From Neurospora tetrasperma FGSC 2508 (Eukaryota > Ascomycota > Sordariomycetes > Sordariales > Sordariaceae), in NCBI RefSeq assembly GCF_000213175.1, contig NW_009799099.1, positions 4,456,051 through 4,520,050 on the forward strand: a stretch of DNA of 64,000 nucleotides. Reading direction: 5' to 3'. The notes below the pieces were generated by a model, which saw only the letters and a program-made list of their open reading frames with translations, did no database searches and was not told where the DNA came from. Of the stretch, positions 46,768 through 58,978 are shown one piece after another; within the stretch, counting starts at the first letter, position 1; every line of letters begins with the position of its first letter. Both the position numbers and the translations under genes were made by a program.

Positions 46768-48808
46768 GGTGAACTGTGTGTCCACCCAAGCAAGCTGGCC
46801 TGAAGAGCTCTGGGTAAATATCCAAACAACACAAGTTGTAGGAGGGGAGGGGGGGACGGGAACCAGAAAGCTTCCACTTGTTCTAGGAGAGCATCAAATG
46901 CCGGACAGGGAGACGGAGAGATGGGTTAAGGTTTGGTTGGGGTTAACGAGAGGATAAGAACAGATGACGACTAGATAGAATCAACCAACAAGTTCATCAA
47001 CCTCCCAGCCTTGAAGCTTCAAGTTGAATCGATGGATCATTGGCCCCAACTTCTGCCAGCTGAATATGAACAGGGAGCCAAGTGAAAGTGCTGGGACGGG
47101 CGCGTCTGGATCATGCTGTCACGGTAAGGTAGTGAAGGGCGCTTCATGTTCCGACCCCCTACGACCCCCGTCTGGAGGGAAAAAGGCAAGCTTGGCACGG
47201 TCCACACGTGGAGCCTCTAGCTGGACGCCGACTGAGCCAAGAAGCACTGCCGCATCACTACGGGGCTTCCATCTTCTCAGCAGCTACGACCCTGGCATCA
47301 GACGCTTGGTCATCGTCAAGGTTCTTTCTCAGAGTCGAAATCAAAAGACCTTGGCTCGAGCTTGGATCGAGCTTGGTTGAGGTAATCGGCAATTGGAATC
47401 TCACGATGCTGATAATGGTGTTTTGAGAGATGCCGTCCCAGCACAATGCAGTCTTGACAGCACGCAAGATGCCTTGGTGGTGCAGCTTGCATTTTTCTTC
47501 CCCTTTTTTCTTTTTTTGGTATGACGTCGCAGTTGCACAAGCCTCCTTCAATTCAACTCGTGGTGATAACGACATCGCTGCCAAGACAAAATACGATCGC
47601 CGCTTTCCCATCTTTGGGCACCAACCAAGAGCGTCTCTCAACCCCTCAGGGGTTTGTTTTTGGGGTGGGTGGTGTGCCCCTCGGACCTGAGTCTTGAATC
47701 AAGGGTATCATCTCCACATGGGCATTGCTCCAGAACTGACCTGGTTTGAAACATCAATAGAGGTGACAATACGATGGATCTGATGCCGTGAGACTCTGCT
47801 AGAACTACAACTGTTGACTTGGTTGAATGAGACAGTTCCTATTGTGTGTCTAGGTCTTGCCAAGATGAAGGCGCCTATTAGCCGCGAATAGAGACAAGCA
47901 CTGCAAATGGACAAGTTGGATAAAATTGGCAAGCCTTAACCACAGCCGAATGAGACTCTCCAACGCCCGGGGTTTTACACGACCCAAATTCCTCGACCAT
48001 CAGGAGTGCTTTGGTGGATTCTCTGTCCACTTTTGGGCAATGGACTGTGAATCGCCGCTCAAAGACGCCCGTTCGCCCGCTGAGCCCTTCCACTCTTGCT
48101 GACCGCCGACAATGAGAGAGAGGCACGCGAGCCAATTGCAACGCTGGGTGCGCAGAAACTGGCCAAGATTCCAAACACACTCCCTTTTCTGGATGCTGAC
48201 TGATGCCGATAATCTTCTTCTATCCCTCGCTCCTTCTTCTGATATCAAGACAACGACATCCCGAATCCTGATTGTCGATTGATCATCAGCACAGACCCCC
48301 AACCACCCAACAATAATTCCCTGCCCAAGGGTTGTCTCCATCAGACGAGGTCCCAATAAACCAATCTGCCAAGCAGGTCGGTGGCTGTAGCGATCGTAAC
48401 CTGAACAAGCCTGCTTTTTGATAACGACATCACCTCATCAATCTACTAACCAGTCGATCCCCCATCTTCTGCCGCGACTATCGTCTTTTTCTTTCCCCTG
48501 CGAAGACCGACCTTCAGACTTTTCGACCTGGTTTTGCAATTCCCGCCGGTGACCGGAGCCAAGCCCCGTCGTCATCACTCTCGCCAACTCCGGGACCCCT
48601 AGACCTCAAAAGTCCCCCAAACCACCACCCTCCACCACCAGCAACAAACAGCACTCTAGATAAGCTTGGGACAAAACTCTCTGAAAGAGCCGGCCTCTTC
48701 TCCTTAACCGAAGTTTGACGAGAAACAAGGTGTGACCTGCGCACCCAAAGTCAACATCATTACCCTTTAAAATCCTTGGGATCCGGAAACAGCACAAGAT
48801 ACAGGACA
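46768..48808. other. divergent promoter region of the PLC-like and Sur7-like genes
   Basis: Two kilobases between divergently transcribed genes. No gene is supported. The 400 bases before 48809 are pyrimidine-rich, consistent with a fungal 5' UTR. Confidence 0.55.
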
Positions 48809-49871
48809 ATGGGTCTAAAATCACTACTGAACCTCCGAAAGAGGAACAGCTTGGATGACCAACCCAAAGAACGATACTCACCCCAGCCACAAACACGAGA
48901 CGCAAGCTACGAAAGGACACTTCAAGGAGAGGAAGGGGTACCCAGTGATGGACAGATCAAGCGAGCAACGAGGCTACGGCGATACTTCGCCTGGAGCGCA
49001 TCCTTTGGGTATCTGGTGTCTTGGGTGTTCCTGATACTGGTATGTTAACTCGATATCACTAGCCACTCGTGTCACATGTAGCTGACCTGTAATACAGATT
49101 CTCATTGGCAACACATCCGACAAGCCCGTGCTTCGCAATGTTTACTTCTACAAGCTCAACCTGGCCGACATCATCCCGGAATCGGTACCAAATGCGCAGT
49201 TGATCAACAGTATCGCTCAAAGTATAGGTCTGCATGACTTTTACCAAGTTGGTCTGTGGAACTTTTGCGAGGGATATCAATCTGAGTTAGTCAACCTTTT
49301 TTCCCTTCCTATCCACAGACTTGTCATGCTAACACATCACAGAGGGATCACGTACTGCTCCGAGCCCGAAACGCTCTACTGGTTCAACCCGGTCAAGGTC
49401 ATCATGAGCGAGCTTCTCTCCGGCGCCACCGTCGCAATCCCCACCGCCATCATCACCATCCTGTCGGTCCTGCGCATCACCTCGCAGATCATGTTCGGCT
49501 TCTTCCTAACCGCCTGCGTGCTCAACTTCGTCCTCATCTTCGTCTCGCCCATCCTGCCCGTCAAGTCGCGGTGGTGGTCCCTCCCACTCTCCCTTTTCTC
49601 GTTCGCCTCCATGATCCTGACCCTGGCCGCCTCGATCATCGGCACTGTCATCAGCTACGCCTTCAAGTACGCGGCCGAAGCGCAGTCGGACCTCAACATC
49701 CACGCCGATGTTGGCACGTACATGTTTGTCTTTATGTGGATCGCCACGGGCTTCACCATGTGGAGCTTCGCGGTGCACAGCGGTATGGGATGCTGCTGTG
49801 CGAGCAAGCGGGATCTCAAGAGCGGGAGGAGACTGATCAAGCCCGATGGGAGGATCATCCACGCCGGTTAG
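48809..49871 (+). CDS. Sur7/PalI-family four-span membrane protein
   Basis: Three exons, 48809-49039, 49098-49285 and 49343-49871 (introns 58 and 57 nt), give 315 residues. A basic, polar N-terminal cytoplasmic region (1-60) precedes the first span (about 61-84). The extracellular loop carries the claudin-like signature LWNFC (130-134) with the partner Cys145 in GITYCSEP. Three more spans lie at about 185-210, 215-245 and 255-278, followed by a CCC motif and a short basic tail. Sur7-type proteins organise plasma membrane eisosome patches and PalI/Rim9 types help pH sensing. This protein fits the wider family, but the subfamily is not certain. The second intron splits the codon before GITYC, so the paired Cys appears only after splicing. 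Confidence 0.9.
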
Positions 49872-52498
49872 AGCTCGGAGTGGTTGAGTTCACCCGCAGG
49901 GTCGGTTGAGAAGGGGAAGGAAATGGATGGGTTGGGTTTTTGATCTTGACTTTTTACTTGCATGGCGTTGGAGGAGAATTTGAAAGGTCTGCTTTCTTTT
50001 TACACGGACGGCATCGTTTCTCAACGCCGATTCCGTCGATTGGTTGAAATACAACAAACAGGTCAGGTCAGATTCTTTAGCTGGCCGACCATGATGGCAT
50101 TTGCACAGGAGTTCTTGGATATCCCCTATAAACCCGCCCTTTCAGGGAAGAGGGGACATGACATACAAATACAACATAGACAGACTGTTTGGGAATGGTA
50201 CCTACGCAAAATACATACAACACGAACCTGTATGACACCGCGTGAAACACCACTCAAAGAAAGCATTTTTAGTCAATAGACTTATCGAGTATTACACACA
50301 TCACTACACTTTTCTACCTTTCTCTTTCACGAAGGGAAAACTCAACTCGCTGATCAATTGTCCATTTCGCTTCTTCGCGTAGTATGGGCCAAGGACTCGC
50401 CTTATGGAGGAGGCCTGAACCGGCTAAAGAAGTTGAAATGAACACCAAATTACAAGTGACCGGGTAGGCCCTGTTGCCGAAAGACAAGCGGGAATAATAC
50501 ACGTCCTCGGTATGACGATGGCTCGGGAATGAATGAATGGTCCGACTTTGCCGGCGTCGGACATTGGGGGTCCCAAACTCCAGACGATAGCAATTGAGTG
50601 ACTGTCTGGCATTCGGAACGGGTGAAAGCTCGAAAAGTCGAGAATGCAACACATTCTTTTTTCTTTTTTTTAGTCGATTTGCAATGTCCGGAGCTGCCAT
50701 TGAATGATAGATACCTGATTGAGTTCAAAGTCAGAAGCGTTTAATCTCCGGTTCTTTAGTACTCTTCAATTCTCAATAAGCACTATAGTGAACAGCTGGG
50801 TAATATGAACCTGATTTTGGATAGTGTATTCCATTCGCGAAACTTCCGTCCAACACTACTACGCCTCCAATCTCTATAAAACTCCTCAACTTCTCTTCAG
50901 CATTTCTTGACAATCTCTTTAAAGCTTTGCTATCCCCCCTCTTATCACACGTCCCTTCATTCTTTTTCTCTTCACATTTGTTTCTTTTTTTCTTTTCTAC
51001 CACAGCACCCTAGATTCCTTTCACAAATCAATATCGTTCTTTCTTTCATATGATTTTACCTCGTAGATGACGTATCCACTTGAGGACGCTAACCGGTCTT
51101 GTATTGACTAAATTCCGCGCTACGTACTCAACAATCGCTCTAACGATATGCAGGACAGCCTAGTTTGTAGTGGCTCGCCCGCTAGCAGACGGTCGGGTTT
51201 GAGGACCTGGCGAGTAAGTATGGCATCGTCGTAAATGTATATACAATATTTAGATCATTTTTGAAAGGAACATGTTTGGTCACTTAATAGTTACCCTTCT
51301 GATGGAAGACGGCACACGCAGTTAGCTTGACAGCTATCGTCGTGACTGCATTCATTTTGTGTGTTGCCACGTAGGATGTAGGGCTTGTCCGGTTCGGCTT
51401 GGTGATCTATGGCAACGGTTGGAGATTATGAATTGGTGAGGAGGTGATTGAGAAGCTGGGATATTCCTTAGGAAAGCGTCACAAAGTCAGGTTAAGCAAC
51501 ACGACAGCGAGCAAAGTTATAATCATCAATTCCCGAGGCATAGATTTCATAGCGGTATCTATCCTACTCTGGCCTCTGCAGCAAATTATGCTATTCAACT
51601 TATCTGCCAGTTTTCTTCCTCCACGATTTTGAATCCCAGTTCCTCCTTTTTTTTTGTTGAGTTTTCATGATCTTCATAAGTCATACAAAGTTGAGTAGCC
51701 AGTTTTGAACTTTCCAAGAACCATCCAGTTCAATTGCCACAAGATTGACAGAAATAAGTAGGCTTTGCTCCTCCGACGAAACCAGGAGAAGTGTCATCAT
51801 TGACAAAGGTGAAATATTATATCCCGAAGCTGGACTTGAACCACCAACCAGTGGGGCCAAGTACTCCGAGGCTTGACGAATAAAGTTTGGTGTTGGTAAA
51901 ACACGCAAAATACATCTCAAGAAAAAGTTTTCTTTATCGACTTCACAGGAACACACACACTTGCAAGCAAGCATGCGTGGAGTGAGGGGCCGCAGCATTA
52001 ACCACAATAGTGGGAAAGCACTTGGGCAGAAGAAAAAGTGTCGAGTAAGCGACAAAATGTAATGATGAATGAGGTCTGTGCCTCGACGCGAACCCGAGGG
52101 ACCAGCCGGTTGGGCTTGCGCGCAAGGGGACAGAAACCTTGACTTCAACATACTTCAGTCACTTGGAGAGCTGAGTCGCCTGACACTTTTTCTCGCTGCA
52201 GTCGCTATTCAACAACTGAAAGTGAGCGTGATCGGACCGTATTTATCTCTCATCGAATTCCGAGCGACGGGATGGCGAACTAGGCGCAAACATCGGAGTG
52301 CTGGAATCGAGACTGGGACGTCGATATGTCTTCTTGGTTGACCGGATTGGGAGTATGGGACAGTGGGTGGCAAATTAATGGCACTAACAAGGCCGGGCTG
52401 CACACAACACACAAACGTTCCTACTTGAGTTCCCTTCCAAAAGTCGTGGAGGATGGAGTCTTCTTTGAATTCCTCACCCGAGGCAGGGGCGAAGCCAC
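49872..52498. other. 2.6 kb AT-rich intergenic region
   Basis: No gene is supported. Frames up to 156 codons (51681-52151, minus) have no domain. A tRNA-like word GGTTCAAGTCC (minus strand, near 51841) lacks the rest of a cloverleaf. Confidence 0.5.
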
Positions 52499-53323
52499 TT
52501 AAGCACGGACGACGATGCCGTTGCGGCGAGAGCTGCGCTCAACGTAGTTATCCTCATCCTCAGAGGAGCAGGAGTCCTCATAGCCGCAGCGCGAGCCACC
52601 GCAGTCGAGACGGACACGCTCGCCCTTGCGGGTGATGCCGTAGCGCTCGCAGATGCAGCTGGAGCAGTCCGAAGCGGGAGTGGAGTAGCCGGAGAGAGAG
52701 GAGCTGGGGCTGGAGCTGTCGGAGCGGTAGCTGACGGAAGAGCCGGTGGAGGAGACGGGGGAGGAGCGCATGTCGAAGTCGGTGATGACGTCCTCATCGT
52801 ACTCGTCGTAGATGCCGGCAGAGGCGAAGCGGGTGGAGAGCTCGTCGATGTTGTAGTCGGCATCGAGGATGTGACGGGTGGCGTGGGGAGACATGGGCTT
52901 GGGAGCCTTGATCTGGGAGATGGAGAGAGGGCGACCCTTGGGGATGTCGACGGAGAGGGACTCGCGCATGGAGGACTTGACGGAGTCGCGGGAGTGGCGA
53001 GAAGAGCTCTTGGAGGAGGAAGAAGACTTGGGAACGTCGAGGATGTTCAGAGAGCGGCCGGTGGTGGGCTCAACGGTGAACTCCTCGGAAGGGTTGTGGG
53101 AAACGTGGTAGCCATCGATGATGTAGTAGTACCAGTAGCGCTGGCCGGGCTGGACAAGAGCGGGCTGGAAGCGGAAGGTGCCCTTCCACGAGCCAGACTT
53201 GGAGGAGGTCTTGTCCTTGGAAAGGGGGAGCTGGCCGGCGTAGTTGTCCCAGGAACCAAGAAGATGGACGGTCTTGACGCCAGAAGAAACACGGAGAGAG
53301 AACGAAAGCTGAATGGCGGACAT
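52499..53323 (-). CDS. AMPK-type glycogen-binding domain protein
   Basis: A single exon of 274 residues. The N-terminal 95 residues form an AMPK1/CBM48-like carbohydrate-binding domain: VKTVHLLGSWDNY, then W-rich strands GSWKGTFRF and QRYWYYYIIDGYHVSHNP, the pattern found in AMPK beta subunits and in yeast Crp1/Mdg1. A Ser-rich low-complexity region follows (about 100-215), with basic and acidic patches. The C-terminal tail contains a Cys cluster (CSSCICERYG ... CGGSRCGYEDSC) and a final acidic-then-basic stretch. There is no signal peptide and no membrane span, so it is probably cytosolic. The AMPK beta C-terminal region that binds the other subunits is absent, so this is not the kinase subunit itself. 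Function beyond glycan binding is unknown. Confidence 0.87.
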   Translation of the reverse strand: MSAIQLSFSLRVSSGVKTVHLLGSWDNYAGQLPLSKDKTSSKSGSWKGTFRFQPALVQPGQRYWYYYIIDGYHVSHNPSEEFTVEPTTGRSLNILDVPKSSSSSKSSSRHSRDSVKSSMRESLSVDIPKGRPLSISQIKAPKPMSPHATRHILDADYNIDELSTRFASAGIYDEYDEDVITDFDMRSSPVSSTGSSVSYRSDSSSPSSSLSGYSTPASDCSSCICERYGITRKGERVRLDCGGSRCGYEDSCSSEDEDNYVERSSRRNGIVVRA

Positions 53324-55772
53324 GTTGACTGATTAAGGGGTAATGCTGAAAACGAAACTGAAAACGAATCTTAAGAAGAATGTAAATTGGCGCGTAAGAC
53401 GGCGAGTCGAGCAAGCAAAAACCAGTTAGTGCTTTATGGGGTATGTGAGTGTGAATTTGGGGGGGATAGCGAGACCAGCAAGCTACCGTGATTTGATTTT
53501 TTGGTGTATTAGTGAAAGTGAATTAATCGATAGAGCACAGCTCTACGATGGGGAAGGGGAAAGAAAGGGGGGGAGAGGGGAAAAACACAACTGGCTTTTG
53601 GAAGTTTGAGAACTTGCTGAAGAGAAAAAAAAAAAAGAAGAAAGAGAAATGGAAAGAGAGGGAGGAAACTGAACCTTATATCAACATATCACCAAGAGGG
53701 GTAACAACGGGTAGTCACCTAAGAATAGGTCCTGGTCCACAACGGCATGCATCGATCAACAAGAGGCCATGGCCGCCTTGCTAGTGACCATGGCTGGTCG
53801 GTGATATCCAATGTAGAGTGACGGCAAGAGAGGGGTTGCTACCTATCTGATCAAACCTAAGCCAGTCGGCTCTGTCGGTTCCCTAGTACAAGTGATGGCG
53901 CAAGTACCACGCATCTGGCCGCCTCCTACGCGAGGCCAATAACAAGACCGGGGCCCAGGAAGATGCTTCCAGGCAATGTGGGCATCAATCGATATCACGA
54001 AGCTGTGAGGTAACTGAACCCAGTGTGTCGAGGGTGTGCCCGTCCATGGCAAGGGAATGGTGCCTGTCACGTTCAACGTCCTTGTCGTTGAACTGGGTCC
54101 ACCAATGCTACTATACTACTGACCAATGCAACTGCATGATGGGCGGTTAAGCAGCCCGAGGCGAGTGTCCACCCATGGCAGGCAGGCAGGAAGCCAGAAC
54201 CGGAGAATTTGCTGCGTTGACGGTCCTTGACGGTCCTGCAAGGCGTGTTGACGATTGCACTTTCTAAAAAAGAAGTTGAAAAGAAGGAAGGAGGTGCAGT
54301 TTCTCGATGCAGCCAACCAGGCACTTCCTGTCCGCTGTGGGGACTCGAGTGATCACTTAGAGGACTTGGCCAATCTGAGTTTAGCGGATGAGATGGGCGT
54401 CTAAATCCCTGCCACAACTGGCCAATGGTCGCTTGTCGTGCGTCGTTTTCGCGCGATCCCCATCAGCTCCCATCACACTTAGACGGCAGCCGCTATCACC
54501 ACCCACCTCGCTCGATGATGCTTATCCGTTCAGCCATCAATTGGCAGGAGCAGCCATCCCATTGAATCTCATATCTCGATATCGCCAATGCAATCTGTCA
54601 GGAATAGGAAGGAACGACCTGGTACAAATCAGCATCGTAGGTACAGAGAGAATGAACAAGGAACGCCCAAGTTGTAGAGGTAGATAGACGAGGGAGGTGG
54701 GGTCAGATATATACCTCTACGCAGTACCTTACGATCCTTTCGAACTTGATGATCTTGTTATGGCGAATGAAGCGCGCATTTGCGGTCATCATCGCACTAA
54801 TGTAGGTCCCTCCATGTGTTTTTTTCTGTGTACCTTACTGCGTTCTGCAGTCTTTTATGCAATGCATGCACGCTCGCAGCACACAGCACGCTGCACCAAG
54901 CCATCTAGCATCGTCGATAGGACGACAGTTTTCTCACCTTACTCGGTCCGGCTGGCCGCGTCAATGGGCCATGCTACTCCATAGTATCCATGTCCGCCAT
55001 GGTCTGTCCGACCTATACTTTTGACCGAGAAGAGGGGGGAAGCCGGGAGATGAGAGAAAAACCTTCGACTCCGCAGCACCACAAGTGGAGGACAAGCTCG
55101 TTTGTGTGCTCATGTGTGCCTTCGGGAGATAGGAAAGGAGCTTGTCTGTCCCGTTGTTTTCAGCCTACACGATGCCTCCATCACGTGTATTGACGAGGTC
55201 GAACAATCGGGCCTGTCATGATTCTTGCTAGCTACTAATGTTCTACTGCCAACCCAGGATGTCCGGAAAAGACGCAACCAACCGTGATCGAGGAAAAGGT
55301 GCGGTGCAAGCGACGCTTTTGCGCCGTTGCAACGTCCTGGCAGCAGAAGATGACCGAGGGATCCAGGCGATGAACAGGTTTCCCTTATCACGATCTCCTA
55401 TAACCTTTTCCTGATCCCAGCCTCCTCATGCATCAAAGCATCTTGTAACACCTTACTCATCTTCACAGCCGGCATGGCTACTCTCAAAAGTCTTTGGTCA
55501 TGACGTTGACCGGAGGGTTATTCTCAGGACCTGTTGTGATACCTCGTGGTTGCCTTATCTTATCCAGGTCTCACCGTCTCTCTGACGAGGGAAGGATGAC
55601 GAAGTCTTTCAAGACAACTGTATCACATGTCTTCCGCTTCTCTCATCATCTTCCATTCCACACGCAAAACATCATGTACTATCAACCTCTCACAAGAATC
55701 GCAGAAGGCAGACTGTTATCTTGAACTGAACACCAGAATTTCATTGCAGTTATTACCATGTATCCAAAGAAA

Positions 55773-55844
<72 letters not shown>

Positions 55845-55859
55845 TCTCTCTTCTCTCTT

Positions 55860-55944
<85 letters not shown>

Positions 55945-56108
55945 TAACAACACAAATCCTCACAACCATAATCACGATTTCAGACCCCCCTTCAAATCCA
56001 ACCCACATCAACCTACACCAAATACCCGCTAAAAAGCCTCATCTGTAACCAAACGATCAAGCACGCTGGCTGATATCCTAGTCTTCACGCGACCACGTGT
56101 GTGCTCCC
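53324..56108. other. 2.8 kb intergenic region with a long TC tract
   Basis: No gene is supported. The right part contains the CT dinucleotide tract. Frames up to 114 codons have no domains. Confidence 0.5.
55775..55941. repeat. (TC)n microsatellite, about 167 bp
   Basis: A nearly pure CT/TC dinucleotide tract, interrupted once by TTCTC-type units near 55838-55862. It generates artificial Ser-Leu and Arg-Glu frames on the two strands, which are rejected as genes. Mirror-symmetric polypyrimidine tracts of this size can form triplex DNA. Confidence 0.95.
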
Positions 56109-56885
56109 TTATTTCCCATTGCTGGCATTGCCTGACTTCTGAGGAAAGAACTTGCTGAACCTATTAAAGTTTTCCGGCGTCACTTGAATGGTAATGTTTG
56201 GATTATACACATTCAAGTTCTTGATCATGCCGTTGCCGTTGCCGTTGCCATTCTTGCCCTTTACGTCGGCAGTACTACGGCTATCGCCCAATAAATGTCC
56301 CAAAGCCTGACTGTCGGTAGACTGGGTTTGCTTATCGGATCCGATTCCGGTCTGTCCGTTGCTGCTAAAGATGGAGAGTTGAGTTTCAGTGGTGTTTGGG
56401 TTTTGATTCTGTCCTTTAACACCACTGGGAGGACCGGCTGTGACATTGCAATACCCCTTGGAAGGTTTCTGGCAGGAACACCGTGGCTGTTGAGCACGTT
56501 CCTTTGCCCTGGAAGTTGAAGGTAAGGGGAGAGGAGGAGCGCTGAGGGCAAAACCATGAGATTGCTGAGAAGAAAAAGAAGGAGGACCGAAGAGAGAAGA
56601 CATGGAAGACATGGAGAACGGGTCAGTCACCTGGGATTGACAGGCGGAGGACTGAGCCTCGTCATCATCGTCGTCGTCCTCGTCATCTTCCTCGTCCCAC
56701 TCCTCAGTGTTGGAGTCATAGCCATTGTCGTAAATGTATCCAAAGCAAGAGTCGCAAGAGGATGTAGGGCAGGAGTCATGGGAGTACGAGTCGCTGTAGC
56801 TGCTTTCACGCTGGATGGGTGCTTTGAAGTTCGGAGGCTTGAGGGGAGGGAAAGTGCGTTTCGCTGTCTGCTTCGTCTTGTACAT
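56109..56885 (-). CDS. hypothetical low-complexity protein with acidic patch
   Basis: A single exon of 258 residues starting at the ATG at 56885. The N terminus is basic and Pro/Lys-rich (1-28). A Ser/Tyr/Asp/Cys segment follows (SCPTSSCDSCFGYIYD), then an uninterrupted Glu/Asp run of about 18 residues near 60-77. The middle is Ser/Pro/Gln-rich. A short, more ordered C terminus (about 220-250) contains NPNITIQVTPENFNRFSKFFP, alternating hydrophobic residues suggestive of a beta strand and helix. No signal peptide or span. No known family recognised. The C-terminal segment is the best candidate for a conserved motif. The codon pattern and balanced composition outside the repeats favour a real gene. 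Confidence 0.65.
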   Translation of the reverse strand: MYKTKQTAKRTFPPLKPPNFKAPIQRESSYSDSYSHDSCPTSSCDSCFGYIYDNGYDSNTEEWDEEDDEDDDDDDEAQSSACQSQVTDPFSMSSMSSLFGPPSFSSQQSHGFALSAPPLPLPSTSRAKERAQQPRCSCQKPSKGYCNVTAGPPSGVKGQNQNPNTTETQLSIFSSNGQTGIGSDKQTQSTDSQALGHLLGDSRSTADVKGKNGNGNGNGMIKNLNVYNPNITIQVTPENFNRFSKFFPQKSGNASNGK

Positions 56886-58978
56886 GGTGGTGGGATTGGT
56901 AAGTTGTGTTGCGTGAGTTGAATACTTTGGCTGGTGGTTTGGGTCCTTGAATGATGGGAATCTGTAGAGTAACGAGAGAGGAAGAGATGACAGATATAGT
57001 TATGGCCATTCTTATATCTATCGCTCCTGACCATCTGAGCCGGGACTGACTTCATCCAGAACCCAAAAGAACACCTTCAAACACGTATATGGAGTGTGTT
57101 CATTGTCCTGCATATCTCCGCGAACATCCAGGCAATGATGCTATGCACTTGTCTTTGTTTCAATAGTTATGCAGATGATGAAGTATTTTCTGAGTGATTT
57201 ATGTGAGCAGAAAGGGATATCTCAGTCAGTTTACCTTTCAGTTGATGATATATCGTAAAATTCGCATGTAGTTATGTTTCACCCACACTGCTGCTAGACG
57301 GAACAGCAAGATAAAGGCTTTGTGCGAAACATAAACGAACACCATAAAGAAAGGGGGATATTGCGATAGAAGTCATCAGCCTCAGTTTCAATGAGCTACA
57401 TCACCTCCATGCTGGATTAACTCTGGAACGGAACTGCTGGCACGTTGCGGTTTTGGATTGTATCTCACCAGGCAAGTGTCTAAGTACTTTCCTTATGTCG
57501 AACGAAGGATTGACCGATGTGAGCGGGTGGTGAAGCAAACCCTTTTAACTGTCTCTTTTCTGGCTGGCTACCTATGTTTCGGTGTTTGGGTACCTATATT
57601 ACATAGCATTGGGCCTACCTTGAAGCATTTCAGATGATATAGGTAGGCAGTTGGCTTTTGACTGCCAAGTACGTACGATACTTAGGTGACTGGGTAAACA
57701 CAAGATCGCACGAGGCAAGAAATGGAATATCAACTAGATTTGGAGGCAGATTAGAAGGCACAGCAAGATTATCTGGCACCAAATGTGATAAACTCTGAAA
57801 TTCCAAGTGCAGCGTACATACTTGATGATGCGGGCGGCATTACTGTGCTTCCAGACGGCCCAGCTGGTCACATCGACATTGACACTAAGCCCGACGAGCC
57901 CTCGAATATCTTCTGTCGGCCAGTAGACCAACAGAGCTACTCTACAAACACACCAAGTATTATACACCATCGACTTTACAACCTCTCCGCCAAAATCCCA
58001 ACAGATCCAATTGTTCCGTCCACATCAAGCTGTCCAACCTTCCAGAAAGACATCTGACATCTTTGGGTGATTTTTGCAAGTCCATTTTTTTTCTGCGCAT
58101 CATGATCGGCCCTATTCTTTACCGAGTAAAGCATAGCCATCAAGATCGCAAGGCAGTGGCGCCGTGTTAGCCGTCCCTCCAAATCAGGGCCCAAAGAAAC
58201 AGGAATCGAACCCGCCCAGCTCATACACAGCGGCACACCTCATTCTCAAAACACGCCTGGCGTGCTCCGAGAGAAACGTCGACGACGGAACCTCCAGTCG
58301 TCATCAGACCCAGGCGCCATCCGCAAAAACTTCAAAAAAGAATGACACCCCGGCCCCGGGCCAAGACACTTGGACACCGGATGTCGTCACGCCTACAGCA
58401 TCGGCGGCTGACTCGTAAGCCAGCCGCCGATGCTGTAGACCTGATAACTATGTTCGCAATTCGATATGTAACGTTGTCTTTGGTCTCATCCATATGATCA
58501 ACGCAGAATACAAGAATAACTGTTTCCAGCTTGAAATCTGCGTGTTGCATGTGAGCACCCTCGGCGACGGCCGATAATAGGAGTATGATCATGGCTGCGG
58601 AAAGACACTTTGCACATCAGCTACTTGGCGGACCAAACTCCTGCCCAACTGTGATTGACAACACAGCCGGAGGGGAGGGTGGGGTCGCCTGTGAAAGGAG
58701 AGGTAAGAGGGTACGATCGTCTCTGCTTCCATACAACTTCCCCGTCGTAGTCTTGTCGGAGGATCCATCTGGCCTGTGATTCGGGTGATCAGTCCGTCAT
58801 TGTGGCCATGACAAGACTTGAGATTGCGTCTCTGCGTTTGCTCTGAATGCTGTCGAAGAAGTATCTAGTTGTTTTCTCGCACATGAGGCTGAGTAAGTTG
58901 GCGCGAAATGGTGGAATCAGCATTCAGGTTCCCGGGCGGCACCGCGTGGAGGTGCAGAGGCCGACTTCGCCGCCCTCA
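56886..58978. other. intergenic with a strong hairpin
   Basis: No gene is firmly supported. Plus-strand frames at 57785-58057 and 58164-58418 have protein-like composition but no ATG-initiated start and no recognisable family. The perfect inverted repeat at 58393-58438 overlaps the end of the second. Confidence 0.5.
58393..58438. repeat. perfect 18 bp inverted repeat, 10 nt loop (hairpin)
   Basis: CTACAGCATCGGCGGCTG (58393-58410) is followed after 10 nt by its exact reverse complement (58421-58438). The GC-rich stem would be very stable in RNA or as a cruciform. There is no U-run directly after it on either strand, so it is not a classical terminator. Confidence 0.9.

Noticed and set aside
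46768-46785. six-residue N-terminal extension of the PLC-like protein
   Set aside because: It would need a GTG start, and the ATG at 46767 places the signal peptide correctly.
51820-51900. possible tRNA on the minus strand (GGTTCAAGTCC word)
   Set aside because: No acceptor pairing and no anticodon arm could be formed around it.
55682-56048. Ser-Leu and Arg-Glu repeat frames
   Set aside because: Translation of the TC dinucleotide tract on both strands.
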